Part shown: positions 33,596 through 41,991 of the stretch, piece by piece
How the letters are laid out: the number at the start of each line of letters is the position of its first letter
How positions within the stretch are numbered: the first letter of the stretch is position 1
Assembly (NCBI GenBank): GCA_937965795.1
Contig: CALCMD010000083.1
Span: 1 to 64,000 of the forward strand
DNA from: an uncultured Lachnospiraceae bacterium
GTDB lineage: Bacteria; Bacillota; Clostridia; Lachnospirales; Lachnospiraceae
Direction of reading: 5' to 3'
DNA length: 64,000 bases
Notes under the pieces: generated by a model
The model's input: the letters and a program-made list of their open reading frames with translations, nothing else
Told to the model about the DNA's origin: nothing
Databases searched by the model: none
Made by a program: the position numbers and the translations under genes

Positions 33596-33638
33596 AAAAA
33601 ATCCCTTCTCCGATTTCAAATCAGATGAAGGGATTTTA
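33596..33638 (-). terminator. Terminator of the ATP synthase operon
   Basis: Minus strand AAAATCCCTTC, about 18-base loop, GAAGGGATTTTTT, starting about 11 bases after the atpC stop. Confidence 0.8.
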
Positions 33639-33646
33639 TACTTTTC
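33622..33646 (+). repeat. 25-bp direct repeat, right border of island
   Basis: Exact copy of 29374-29398 in the same orientation, ending 2 bases before the atpC stop codon. Confidence 0.9.
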
Positions 33647-33648
33647 TT

Positions 33649-34059
33649 TTAATGTTTCCTCGTCGCCTCGATACGCACCAGCGCCCTGTGCAGCGCCATC
33701 TCCGCCCTTGCCAGATTAATGTTCGGATCCTGCATCTGCATTCGGCGTTCCGCGCGCACTTTTGCCTCCTCTGCACGCTTCAGGTCGATCTCCTCCGGCC
33801 ACTCGGCCGCTTCCGCCATGATACTAATCTTCTCCGGCAGAATCTCTATAAAGCCATCATGAAGAGCCGCTGTTTTCTGACCGTCCTCCTCATGAATGGT
33901 AACAAGGCCAGGTTCCAGAATCATCGTCATCGGAATATGCCTTTTATAGATTCCGACCTCTCCCTCTGTCGTGTTCAGCTCGATCATCGATGCCTCTCCC
34001 TGGAAGAACACCCGGTCCGGGCACATAATCTCCAGGTCAAAATATTTGTCAGACGCCAT
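33649..34059 (-). CDS. atpC: ATP synthase epsilon subunit
   Basis: 136-residue F1 central-stalk subunit. N-terminal beta sandwich (FDLEIMCPDRVFFQGEASMIELNTTEGEVGIYKRHIPM) and C-terminal two-helix domain with RAEEAKVRAERRMQ and ALHRALVRIEATRK. The helices can inhibit ATP hydrolysis. Last gene of the atp operon, 11 bases after atpD, followed by the terminator. Confidence 0.95.
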   Translation of the reverse strand: MASDKYFDLEIMCPDRVFFQGEASMIELNTTEGEVGIYKRHIPMTMILEPGLVTIHEEDGQKTAALHDGFIEILPEKISIMAEAAEWPEEIDLKRAEEAKVRAERRMQMQDPNINLARAEMALHRALVRIEATRKH

Positions 34060-34070
34060 CCCTGCACCTC

Positions 34071-35462
34071 CTATTTCATGCGTGCCGTCACATCATCAAT
34101 ACTGCCCGCATTCAGGAAATAGCTTTCCGGGATATCGTCATGCTTGCCATCCAGAATCTCCCGGAAGCCGCGGATCGTTTCAGACAGCGGTACATAGCGC
34201 CCTTCCATTCCCGTGAACTGGCCTGCCACGAAAAACGGCTGGGAAAGGAATCTCTGAATCTTTCTGGCACGGCTTACCACCAGCTTCTCCTCCTCGGAAA
34301 GCTCGTCCATACCAAGAATCGCAATGATATCCTGCAATTCCTTGTATTTCTGAAGAATCTCCTGCACCCCACGGGCTACTGCGTAATGCTCCTCGCCCAC
34401 GATACGCGGGTCCAGGATACGTGATGTAGACTCCAGCGGATCTACCGCCGGATAAATTCCCAGCTCCACGATGGAACGGGAAAGCACCGTGGTCGCATCC
34501 AGATGCGCAAACGTCGTCGCAGGCGCCGGGTCTGTCAGGTCATCGGCAGGCACATAGACAGCCTGTACAGAAGTGATGGAACCATTTTTTGTAGAAGTGA
34601 TTCGCTCCTGCAAAGCGCCCATCTCCGTCTGCAAAGTCGGCTGGTACCCAACCGCCGAAGGCATACGTCCCAGAAGTGCGGACACCTCGGAACCTGCCTG
34701 GGTAAAACGGAAAATATTATCAATGAAAAGCAGCACGTCCTTTCCGCCCTGATCACGGAAATACTCTGCCATCGTGAGTCCTGTCAGGCCCACCCGCATT
34801 CTGGCTCCGGGCGGTTCGTTCATCTGCCCGAATACCATCGTTGTCTTATTGATAACCCCGGATTCTGTCATTTCATGATAAAGGTCATTTCCCTCACGGG
34901 TACGTTCTCCTACGCCCGTAAATACAGAATATCCGCCGTGCTCCGTAGCGATATTTCGAATCAGCTCCTGAATCAGCACAGTCTTTCCTACTCCCGCGCC
35001 GCCAAAGAGTCCGATCTTACCGCCCTTCTGGTAAGGGCAGAGCAGGTCTACGACCTTAATACCCGTTTCCAGAATCTCTGTAGAGGTGGACTGCTCCTCA
35101 AAAGAGGGAGCCTTTCTGTGAATCGGAAGGTAGTCTACCCCCTTTGGTTTCTCTTTCTTATCAATGGGATCTCCTGTCACGTTAAAGATTCGTCCCAGCG
35201 TCTTTTCTCCCACCGGTACGCAGATCGGCGCCCCGGTAGCTGCTGCCTCCATGCCTCTTACCAGTCCATCGGTAGAACCCATGGCAATACAGCGCACTGT
35301 ATCATCACCCAGATGCTGCGCCACCTCTACTACCAGCGTTCCTCCATCCTTCTGCTGAATGTGGATTGCCTCGTAAATGGCCGGCAGTCTGCCGCCGGTG
35401 AATTTAATATCCAACACGGCGCCAATGACCTGCGTGATTTTTCCTATATTTTGTTCTGCCAT
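34071..35462 (-). CDS. atpD: ATP synthase beta subunit
   Basis: 463-residue catalytic F1 subunit. Walker A GGAGVGKTVLIQE, catalytic Glu in GERTREGNDLYHEM, Walker B VLLFIDNIFRFTQAG, and DELSEEEKLVV in the C-terminal DELSEED region. Complete. Its product binds and converts ADP and phosphate at the alpha/beta interfaces. Confidence 0.97.
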   Translation of the reverse strand: MAEQNIGKITQVIGAVLDIKFTGGRLPAIYEAIHIQQKDGGTLVVEVAQHLGDDTVRCIAMGSTDGLVRGMEAAATGAPICVPVGEKTLGRIFNVTGDPIDKKEKPKGVDYLPIHRKAPSFEEQSTSTEILETGIKVVDLLCPYQKGGKIGLFGGAGVGKTVLIQELIRNIATEHGGYSVFTGVGERTREGNDLYHEMTESGVINKTTMVFGQMNEPPGARMRVGLTGLTMAEYFRDQGGKDVLLFIDNIFRFTQAGSEVSALLGRMPSAVGYQPTLQTEMGALQERITSTKNGSITSVQAVYVPADDLTDPAPATTFAHLDATTVLSRSIVELGIYPAVDPLESTSRILDPRIVGEEHYAVARGVQEILQKYKELQDIIAILGMDELSEEEKLVVSRARKIQRFLSQPFFVAGQFTGMEGRYVPLSETIRGFREILDGKHDDIPESYFLNAGSIDDVTARMK

Positions 35463-35485
35463 ATCTTTACTCCTTTTCTCGCCCT

Positions 35486-36343
35486 CTAACTGATGGCTTC
35501 TGCTCCGGCAATGATCTCTGTCAGCTCCTGTGTAATCGAGCCCTGTCTTGCCCGGTTATACTGCAAAGCCAGCTTGTCAATCATCTCCTCCGCATTGCTG
35601 GTCGCAGAGTCCATTGCCTGCATCCTGGCGCCATTTTCACTGGCAGCCGCTTCCACCAGCGCGCCATAGAGAAGGCTGGTCAGATATTTCGGTATAATAA
35701 TGTTCAGCACTTCCTCCTCCGATGGTTCATAATTCATCGGCGTCCTGGCCTCTTCCTGCGTCAGCTCCTGCTCGGAAAATTCCACCGGAAGCAGTTTGAT
35801 CAGCTTTGGCTCATGTACCACGGTATTTTTAAAGGATGTATAGGCAAGATAGATCTCTCCTACGCGGTCCTTCGTAAAATCCTCCAGAACCTTCTGCCCG
35901 ATCTCCTTTGCGTCAGAAAACAGAGGGGCATTGATTACATCGCTATAATCCTGAGAAACCTGATAGCCCTGCCGTTCCAGTGTTTCTCTTCCCTTTCTTC
36001 CGATCACATACAGAAGAACATCCTCTTTTTTCAGGTCACTTGCGGTAATGAGCTTCGTCACATTGGAATTATAGCCTCCCGCCAGTCCCCTGTTTGAGGT
36101 AATGACGATGACTGCTTTCTTTTCGGACGCGCCGGGCTTCAGATACGGATGATCGATATTTCCGGAACGTGCCAGCATAGACGTCACCGTGTTATACATA
36201 TACTGAAAATAGGGCCTGGAATTTTCCGCCTTCTCTTTTGTTTTCTGAAGCTTCACAGTCGATACCAGCTTCATCGCCTTAGTGATCTGGCTCGTACTGG
36301 TAATACTGCTCTTTCGTCTCTGAATGTCTCTCATAGAAGCCAT
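35486..36343 (-). CDS. atpG: ATP synthase gamma subunit
   Basis: 285-residue rotor shaft subunit. N-terminal MASMRDIQRRKSSITSTSQITKAMKLVSTVKLQK and C-terminal MQAMDSATSNAEEMIDKLALQYNRARQGSITQELTEIIAGAEA are the two conserved helices of the coiled coil. Complete, between atpA and atpD. Confidence 0.96.
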   Translation of the reverse strand: MASMRDIQRRKSSITSTSQITKAMKLVSTVKLQKTKEKAENSRPYFQYMYNTVTSMLARSGNIDHPYLKPGASEKKAVIVITSNRGLAGGYNSNVTKLITASDLKKEDVLLYVIGRKGRETLERQGYQVSQDYSDVINAPLFSDAKEIGQKVLEDFTKDRVGEIYLAYTSFKNTVVHEPKLIKLLPVEFSEQELTQEEARTPMNYEPSEEEVLNIIIPKYLTSLLYGALVEAAASENGARMQAMDSATSNAEEMIDKLALQYNRARQGSITQELTEIIAGAEAIS

Positions 36344-36360
36344 TGCTTTTCACCCCTCTT

Positions 36361-37869
36361 CTACTTTTCAAATGACGCTTTACATTCCTTGATTGCTTTC
36401 TGAAGGGTTTCTTCCATCTCCTCCGCAAGAACCTGCGAGGTGCGGATGGATTCCGGAATCTCCGGATATTTGGTCTTAATATACTCAAAAAGCTGCTGTT
36501 CAAACTCCAGAATCTTCGCAGTCGGAATATCCAGCAAAAACTTCTTCGTGGCGGCATACAGAATGATAACCTGGAACTCTACCGCCATCGGCCGATACTG
36601 CGGCTGCTTTAAGACTTCTTTCAGTCTTTCTCCCTGCGCCAGCTTTTCCTTCGTGTCCGCATCCAGCTCCGAACCAAACTGAGAGAAGGCGGCCAGCTCA
36701 CGGTACTGCGCCAGCTCCACACGAATCGGCGCTGCGATCTTCTTCATCGCCTTGATCTGCGCCGCACCGCCTACTCGCGATACGGAAAGTCCCGCATTTA
36801 CCGCCGGACGGAATCCCGCATTAAACATTTCTGTTTCCAGATAAATCTGTCCGTCTGTGATGGAAATGACGTTCGTCGGAATGTAAGCCGACACGTCCCC
36901 TGCCTGTGTCTCAATAATCGGCAGCGCCGTTAAAGAACCGCCGCCCAATTCATCCGAAAGCCTTGCCGCACGCTCCAGAAGCCTGGAATGCAGATAGAAA
37001 ACGTCTCCCGGATATGCCTCACGTCCTGGCGGACGTTTCAGCAGCAGAGACAGGGTACGATAAGCCGCCGCATGTTTCGACAGGTCATCGTAGATCACCA
37101 GTACGTCCTTCCCCTGCTCCATCCATTCCTCTCCGATTGCACAGCCTGCATACGGTGCAATATACTGAAGCGGAGCCAGCTCACTGGCTGTGGAAGCCAC
37201 GACTGTGGTATAATCCATAGCTCCGTATTCGGTCAATGTCTTTACAATACCTGCTACTGTCGACGCCTTCTGGCCGATTGCCACATAAATACAGTAAACA
37301 CCCTGTCCCTTCTGGTTAATAATGGTGTCAACGGCAATCGCCGTTTTTCCAGTCTGCCTGTCCCCGATGATCAGCTCACGCTGTCCCCGTCCGATCGGCA
37401 CCATCGAATCAATCGCTTTGATACCGGTCTGAAGCGGAGTGTCCACGGATTTCCTCGTGATAACGCCGGGAGCTACTCTTTCGATTTTTCTGTACTTTTC
37501 TGCATGGACGGGTCCCTTTCCATCAATCGGCATACCCAGCGCATTGACTACCCTGCCAAGCATCCCGTCACCGACAGGAACCTCCACCACGGCGCCGGTC
37601 GTCTTTACCGTGTCACCCTCGCTGATGGCGGATGTGTCACCCAGAAGTACCGCACCTACATTATCCTCCTCCAGATTCAGCACCATGCCATGTACCTCTC
37701 CCGGAAATTCCAGAAGTTCTCCCTGCATGGCATTCTCAAGCCCGTGGATTCTGGCAATACCGTCCGCTACCTGAATGACGGTTCCCACATCTGCCACGGA
37801 AACCTGGGAAGAATACCTTTTTATCTGCTCCTTAATAACAGAGCTTATTTCCTCTGGTCTCAAATTCAT
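36361..37869 (-). CDS. atpA: ATP synthase alpha subunit
   Basis: 502-residue non-catalytic F1 subunit. Starts MNLRPEEISSVIKEQIKRY, has Walker A GDRQTGKTAIAVD, the conserved VYLHSRLLERAARL block and the arginine-finger region VGGAAQIKAMKK. Overlaps the end of atpH by 4 bases. Confidence 0.97.
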   Translation of the reverse strand: MNLRPEEISSVIKEQIKRYSSQVSVADVGTVIQVADGIARIHGLENAMQGELLEFPGEVHGMVLNLEEDNVGAVLLGDTSAISEGDTVKTTGAVVEVPVGDGMLGRVVNALGMPIDGKGPVHAEKYRKIERVAPGVITRKSVDTPLQTGIKAIDSMVPIGRGQRELIIGDRQTGKTAIAVDTIINQKGQGVYCIYVAIGQKASTVAGIVKTLTEYGAMDYTTVVASTASELAPLQYIAPYAGCAIGEEWMEQGKDVLVIYDDLSKHAAAYRTLSLLLKRPPGREAYPGDVFYLHSRLLERAARLSDELGGGSLTALPIIETQAGDVSAYIPTNVISITDGQIYLETEMFNAGFRPAVNAGLSVSRVGGAAQIKAMKKIAAPIRVELAQYRELAAFSQFGSELDADTKEKLAQGERLKEVLKQPQYRPMAVEFQVIILYAATKKFLLDIPTAKILEFEQQLFEYIKTKYPEIPESIRTSQVLAEEMEETLQKAIKECKASFEK

Positions 37870-38441
37870 GAGGCTCTTTCACCTTCTTTCCCTTCCTCTA
37901 ACGAAATTTTTAAAAGCCGGCTGGTAAGCTGTTCCAGCTTATATTTCAGGCTGCCGTCCACCACACGGTCCCCAATGCGGATCACAAGTCCTCCAATCAG
38001 ACTTTTCTCCACCTGCCATGTAATTTCCAGCGTCTTATAATCTGTGGTCGCCAGAAGCTTTTCATAAATGTTCTTCTTCTGGCTTTCCCGCAGCTCTATG
38101 GCTGATTTCACTGTCACGACGCCGATTTTTTTGTATTCCTTCATTCGTGCCGCCAGATAATCAAAGATGGACGGAAGTTCTTTAAAACGCCCTTTTTCGA
38201 CAATTACCGTAAAAAATCCCGTCACATCGTCAGAGACCCGCCCTTTTAAGCAGTCCTCAATGAAATGTACTTTCTCTTCCCGGATGATTTTCGGATGTTC
38301 CATCAGCGCTGCCAGCTCCGGGTTCTCTTCCAGAGCCTTCCTCACTGCCGCAATCTCCTCCATCACCTGATCTATACGGCCTTCTTCCACGGCTATCTGG
38401 AAAAGCGCCTCTCCATATACCTTTGACGCTAACTTAGCCAT
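37866..38441 (-). CDS. atpH: ATP synthase delta subunit
   Basis: 191-residue peripheral stalk subunit that links F1 to subunit b. N-terminal helix bundle (MAKLASKVYGEALFQIAVEEG) and C-terminal region with IGGLVIRIGDRVVDGSLKYKLEQL, the family hallmark. Overlaps atpF by 13 bases. Confidence 0.94.
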   Translation of the reverse strand: MAKLASKVYGEALFQIAVEEGRIDQVMEEIAAVRKALEENPELAALMEHPKIIREEKVHFIEDCLKGRVSDDVTGFFTVIVEKGRFKELPSIFDYLAARMKEYKKIGVVTVKSAIELRESQKKNIYEKLLATTDYKTLEITWQVEKSLIGGLVIRIGDRVVDGSLKYKLEQLTSRLLKISLEEGKEGERAS

Positions 38442-38944
38442 GTCTCATCACCTATCTCTTTCAGCGTTTCTTCTACCAGGCTGTCCTGGATTTTCGCATC
38501 CACCGTCTGAGCCACGATCTTTTGCGCCATCAGGGACGCCACCTGAATCATTTCCTTTTTCATATCGTCCGCAGCAGCCTTCTTATCCAGCTCTATCTGA
38601 CGGTTTGCCCTCTCTATAATTCTGGCCGCCTCTTCTTTGGCCTCTTCGATGATCTTTGTCTCATTCTGCAAAGCCTTCTGTCTGGCCTCGCTCAAAATGG
38701 CTTCCGCCTCTTTCTCGATTTCCCTGATTTTCCCATCGTAATCCGCTTTTAACGCGGCAGCAGCCTTCTTATCCTCCTCGGCATGATCAATGTCATCCTT
38801 TATCTTATCCTGACGCTTTTTCAGAAAATCCCTTGCAGGATTAAACAGCAGATAAGAAAGGAACGTACACATAACCAGCACAGAAATCATCAAAAGCACC
38901 GCGTCATGAATCAACTGAGGGTCCAGGTTGAACAATCGCTCCAA
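38429..38944 (-). CDS. atpF: ATP synthase b subunit
   Basis: 171-residue stator subunit. One N-terminal membrane segment (about 12-32, AVLLMISVLVMCTFLSYLLF) then a long charged coiled coil with ...EKEAEAILSEARQKA... and C-terminal delta-binding part. Upstream gap to atpE is 78 bases and holds a 21-base palindrome. Confidence 0.94.
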   Translation of the reverse strand: MERLFNLDPQLIHDAVLLMISVLVMCTFLSYLLFNPARDFLKKRQDKIKDDIDHAEEDKKAAAALKADYDGKIREIEKEAEAILSEARQKALQNETKIIEEAKEEAARIIERANRQIELDKKAAADDMKKEMIQVASLMAQKIVAQTVDAKIQDSLVEETLKEIGDETWLS

Positions 38945-38980
38945 GAGTCCGCCTCCTCTCTAAATAGTGTATCTTTTCCC

Positions 38981-39001
38981 GTAACTGTTCTGAACAGTTA
39001 C
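38981..39001. repeat. Palindrome matching both ends of the nearby MITE-like element
   Basis: Arms GTAACTGTTC and GAACAGTTAC separated by one T, between atpE and atpF. The arms are the same as the ends of the 39330-39463 element, as if the two ends were joined. Confidence 0.75.
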
Positions 39002-39022
39002 CTTTGCCCGCAGCTTCGCAAC

Positions 39023-39283
39023 TTAAAGTTTTCCGATCAGCGGATTTGCAAACAAGAGAATAAAAGCGATTGCCAGTCCGTAAAGACCCGTCGTCTCCGC
39101 TACTGCCTGTCCGAGAAGCATGGTAGACATAATATCACCTTTCGCACCCGGATTTCTTCCCACTGCGCTCGCACCGTATCCTGCCGCGATACCCTGTCCG
39201 ATACCAGGACCGATACCTGCGATCATCGCTAAACCTGCACCAATAGCAGAACATGCTAAAATTAATCCTTTGTCTGTCATCAT
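39023..39283 (-). CDS. atpE: ATP synthase c subunit, Na+-type
   Basis: 86-residue hairpin of two membrane helices that forms the rotor ring. It carries the Na+ ligand pattern of Ilyobacter and Acetobacterium: Gln30 in PGIGQG and Glu63-Thr64-Thr65 with Tyr68 in GQAVAETTGLY. So the ring probably binds Na+, not only H+. RBS GGAGGA precedes two adjacent ATGs. Between atpB and atpF. Confidence 0.95.
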   Translation of the reverse strand: MMTDKGLILACSAIGAGLAMIAGIGPGIGQGIAAGYGASAVGRNPGAKGDIMSTMLLGQAVAETTGLYGLAIAFILLFANPLIGKL

Positions 39284-39329
39284 GAAATTCCTCCTAAACT
39301 TTTTATTTTTTGTTTTTTGAACAATGAAC

Positions 39330-39463
39330 GTAACTGTTCAGTACCTTCACAGTTCCGATGTAAAAATCCATGAAAATCGTCTTCGACGATGGGATTTTTG
39401 CACTCTTGAATCATGTTTTCACGGTCTCAGCAGCAAGTGCTTCGACCTGTTCTGAATAGTTAC
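39330..39463. repeat. MITE-like element between atpB and atpE
   Basis: About 134 bases bounded by inverted ends GTAACTGTTCAG (39330-39341) and CTGAATAGTTAC (39452-39463; 11 of 12 pair). Inside is a two-tier hairpin: outer AAAAATCC/GGATTTTT and inner ATCGTC/GACGAT with loop GAA (about 39360-39400). No coding capacity. It looks like a non-autonomous insertion or a conserved intergenic repeat. Confidence 0.55.
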
Positions 39464-39474
39464 CAATAAACTTC

Positions 39475-40176
39475 TTATTCCGGAATCTTATCCGTAACAT
39501 AAACCATCGTCAGCATACAGAATACATACGTCTGGATCGCTCCGGAAAAAATATCAAAATAGATATGCAGAAATCCCGGCCAGCCAATGGCAAAGCGGGA
39601 CAGCAGCGTATAAATCAAAGACATCATAACCGTTCCAGACAGCACGTTTCCAAAAAGCCTCAAAGACAGAGAAAACGGAACCGCAATCTCGCCGATCAGA
39701 TTGATCGGAAACAGGAAAGGCAGCGGCTTAAACAGCCCGGTAAATGCACCGACCTTGTTATACTTGATATTGTTATACTGAATGATCGCAAAAGTCATGA
39801 TGCCAAGCGGCAGCGTAACGCCATAATCTGCCGTAGGCGCCCGGAGTCCAAACAGCCCTGATATATTACTGATAAAAATAAACAGAAAAATAGAGCCGAT
39901 ATAATTTAAAAACTTCCCGGCATTCTTTCCCATGCTTCCATATACCATCTTATCCAGGAACTCCACGATCAGCTCCACAACGTTCTGGAAACCGCCCGGA
40001 ACTTCCTTCGCATGGCGCATCGTCCGGTTTGCCGCAACTGCAAACCCCAGAAGTACAAGCATAACTACCAGAATACTTACATGTGTCGTGGTAATCCAGA
40101 ATTCCTGCCCAAACAGCCTGTATTTAAACAGCCCGTGTATCATAAAATCCACATCGCCGCCCGCAGCTAATAACAC
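39475..40176 (-). CDS. atpB: ATP synthase a subunit
   Basis: 233-residue stator channel subunit with five to six membrane segments. The essential Arg lies in SLSLRLFGNVLSG; the last helix region contains GAIQTYVFCMLTMVYV. First of the core atp genes after the two accessory membrane proteins. Confidence 0.95.
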   Translation of the reverse strand: MLLAAGGDVDFMIHGLFKYRLFGQEFWITTTHVSILVVMLVLLGFAVAANRTMRHAKEVPGGFQNVVELIVEFLDKMVYGSMGKNAGKFLNYIGSIFLFIFISNISGLFGLRAPTADYGVTLPLGIMTFAIIQYNNIKYNKVGAFTGLFKPLPFLFPINLIGEIAVPFSLSLRLFGNVLSGTVMMSLIYTLLSRFAIGWPGFLHIYFDIFSGAIQTYVFCMLTMVYVTDKIPE

Positions 40177-40180
40177 ATTA

Positions 40181-40609
40181 TCACCTCCCTTTTCGTCCTT
40201 TTTTTTGAATCAGCCTGTGTAAAAAGGGCTGAAAATAAGCGCCAAGTTTCAGTGTAAACAGTCCTGCAAAAATAGCAGCCGGATTTCCAAGCCTCAACAA
40301 ATACGAAATTCCGAACAGAAGCAATATCATTCCCGTTCGAAACACCGACATTCTCTGCATATAGCCTTTTGCATCCGCCTCTGCCCGCATCAGGCACTGT
40401 TCAACGCTATAGTTCATGTGAAACGCCAAAATCAGTGAAAATATAACGCCAAGCGCCAGTCCTGATGTAAATTCCCACCTATCCGGAACAAACCAGATAA
40501 AAACAAGCCAGAATACTGTACCGAAAATCAGGATTCCCATGAAAAGTTCCTTTGCCACCGTGCTCAAATGCCTGATGGAATCTCTAATCACGCTTTTTTC
40601 CTCCTTCAT
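40181..40609 (-). CDS. ATP synthase subunit I-like protein
   Basis: 142 residues with four membrane segments arranged in two pairs (about 18-55 and 92-125). Position right before atpB and the four-helix pattern fit the AtpI/UncI family, which helps assemble the c ring. Overlaps AtpZ by 26 bases. Sequence is weakly conserved, as usual. Confidence 0.78.
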   Translation of the reverse strand: MKEEKSVIRDSIRHLSTVAKELFMGILIFGTVFWLVFIWFVPDRWEFTSGLALGVIFSLILAFHMNYSVEQCLMRAEADAKGYMQRMSVFRTGMILLLFGISYLLRLGNPAAIFAGLFTLKLGAYFQPFLHRLIQKKGRKGR

Positions 40610-40814
40610 TTCCCGCCATGCCCTTCAAAAGAATCCAGGTGTTTCTCCCTCCCGCCAGGATTCCCAGAATCAGCAGTACCAGCACTGTGTTCCAGCCAAA
40701 CTTTCCGTCCAGCCAGGTTCCGATAAAGACGCATAAAACAACGGGAGCCAGCATACTGATGCCAACCTGCGTAATCAGCGCCAGGCCTTTCAGGACATCT
40801 TTGTCCAGTTTCAT
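40584..40814 (-). CDS. atpZ: AtpZ/AtpI-type small membrane protein
   Basis: 76 residues, two membrane helices (about 10-30 and 38-60) with GTWLDGKFGWNTVLVLLILGILAGGRN, the family pattern (GxxLDxxxG and GxxxG). AtpZ and AtpI form a Mg2+/Ca2+-related complex in some Bacilli. First gene of the atp operon; RBS AAAGGAGG and a promoter lie upstream. Confidence 0.85.
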   Translation of the reverse strand: MKLDKDVLKGLALITQVGISMLAPVVLCVFIGTWLDGKFGWNTVLVLLILGILAGGRNTWILLKGMAGNEGGKKRD

Positions 40815-40846
40815 ATGCCGCCTCCTTTCACAAAAACCTCAGCCCT

Positions 40847-40875
40847 ATTTTACTTCATTTTCCAAAAATTGTCTA
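40847..40875 (-). promoter_or_regulatory. Promoter of the ATP synthase operon
   Basis: Minus strand TAGACA (40875-40870), 17-base spacer, TAAAAT (40852-40847), just after the stop of the AI-2E family gene. Confidence 0.65.
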
Positions 40876-40880
40876 GCAGT

Positions 40881-41930
40881 TTATGAGGCTCCATCCGCTT
40901 TTTCAGTCCCCCAGATTTCCCTGATACATTCCAGAATGACAAGCAGGCTCAAAGGCCCGAGAATCACGCCCGACACGCCGAAAATATACAGTCCCGCATA
41001 GACCACCAGGGCAATGATGATAGGATAAACCCCCATTTTATCGCCCAAAAGCTTTGGTTCCAGATACTCCCTCGTTATGTTCGTCACCACAAAAACCGTA
41101 AAATATGCCGCCGCGTAAAAAAAATCCCCTCTTATTACGCAGATCAGCGCCCACGGGATAAAAACTGTCCCCGTGCCGATAAAGGGAAGCACATCTAAGA
41201 GCCCGATGAGAATCCCTACAAGAAGCGCATACGGATTTCCAATCATCCAAAGCCCCAGCACACAGATCGCCATGATGACAAGCATAATCAGCCCCTGCGC
41301 TTTCAGATACGCCCCTCCAAGTCTCCACAGGCGGTCAAAAATATTTACCATTCTCTGGTATCCCCTGCATCTCTGCAATTTTTCACGAATCGCGTCATAA
41401 TCTTTCATAATCAAAAGAACCGCTATAAAAACCAGAAAAAAAACGCCCAGAATCTTCAGAAGTCCCATTGCATATTCCACGGAATGCTGTACGAGCCCCG
41501 GTACCGCATACTCCTGGATCTGCCGCTGCGCCCGGTTCATATTTTGTTCCAAAAACTGCATCATCTGCCTTCCGTCCACGCCAAAGGTACTCTCCGCCAC
41601 ATCGCAGCAGCATTGCGCCATATGATTTACCTGCTCTTTGTAATACTCCAGATGATGTACCACGCTGCGAATCTGTTCGCAAAGCTTCACTCCCAGAAAC
41701 CATCCAGTAAATGCCACCGCCCCGGTTCCGACCAGAAGAATCACCAGCGTAATCATCCCTTTATTCACCGGAAGCTTCTTTTCCAACCGGCTCGCCAGAG
41801 GATAAATCCATCTCGCCAGAAGAAACGCCACAAAAAAAGGAGCTACCGCTGGCAGAAGATATTTCATCCCCAGATAAACTGCCAGGGTAATTCCCGTAAT
41901 TCCCAAAATCTTTTTTGTCTTTTCTGTCAT
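40881..41930 (-). CDS. AI-2E family membrane protein (YtvI-like)
   Basis: 349-residue membrane protein with about eight segments in the AI-2E/PF01594 pattern: two N-terminal pairs, a soluble middle (HMAQCCCDVAESTFGVDGRQM), then YLKAQGLIMLVIMAICVLG, LIGLLDVLPFIGTGTVFIPWAL and a C-terminal GVSGVILGPLSLLVI. The DxxPxxG motif is intact. Members include exporters and Na+/H+ antiporters, and YtvI of sporulation. ATG at 41930 follows GGGGAAA at a wide spacing; the frame runs on upstream into the RluA gene without a site. Confidence 0.85.
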   Translation of the reverse strand: MTEKTKKILGITGITLAVYLGMKYLLPAVAPFFVAFLLARWIYPLASRLEKKLPVNKGMITLVILLVGTGAVAFTGWFLGVKLCEQIRSVVHHLEYYKEQVNHMAQCCCDVAESTFGVDGRQMMQFLEQNMNRAQRQIQEYAVPGLVQHSVEYAMGLLKILGVFFLVFIAVLLIMKDYDAIREKLQRCRGYQRMVNIFDRLWRLGGAYLKAQGLIMLVIMAICVLGLWMIGNPYALLVGILIGLLDVLPFIGTGTVFIPWALICVIRGDFFYAAAYFTVFVVTNITREYLEPKLLGDKMGVYPIIIALVVYAGLYIFGVSGVILGPLSLLVILECIREIWGTEKADGAS

Positions 41931-41991
41931 ACCGATTTCCCCGTTCTTTTGATGAAAATTCCTGGAGTTAGTATGTACAAAGGACATCGTC

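Larger units (their letters stand above)
33327..33648. other. 322-base intergenic region
   Basis: Holds the ribosome site, promoter and operator of the island operon (33340-33480), an unassigned AT-rich stretch (33481-33595) in which I see no gene or RNA, then the atp terminator and the right 25-bp repeat. Confidence 0.7.

Noticed and set aside
36988..38040. Plus-strand open frame of 350 codons opposite atpA
   Set aside because: Shadow of a highly conserved ATP synthase gene; no start signal or family pattern.
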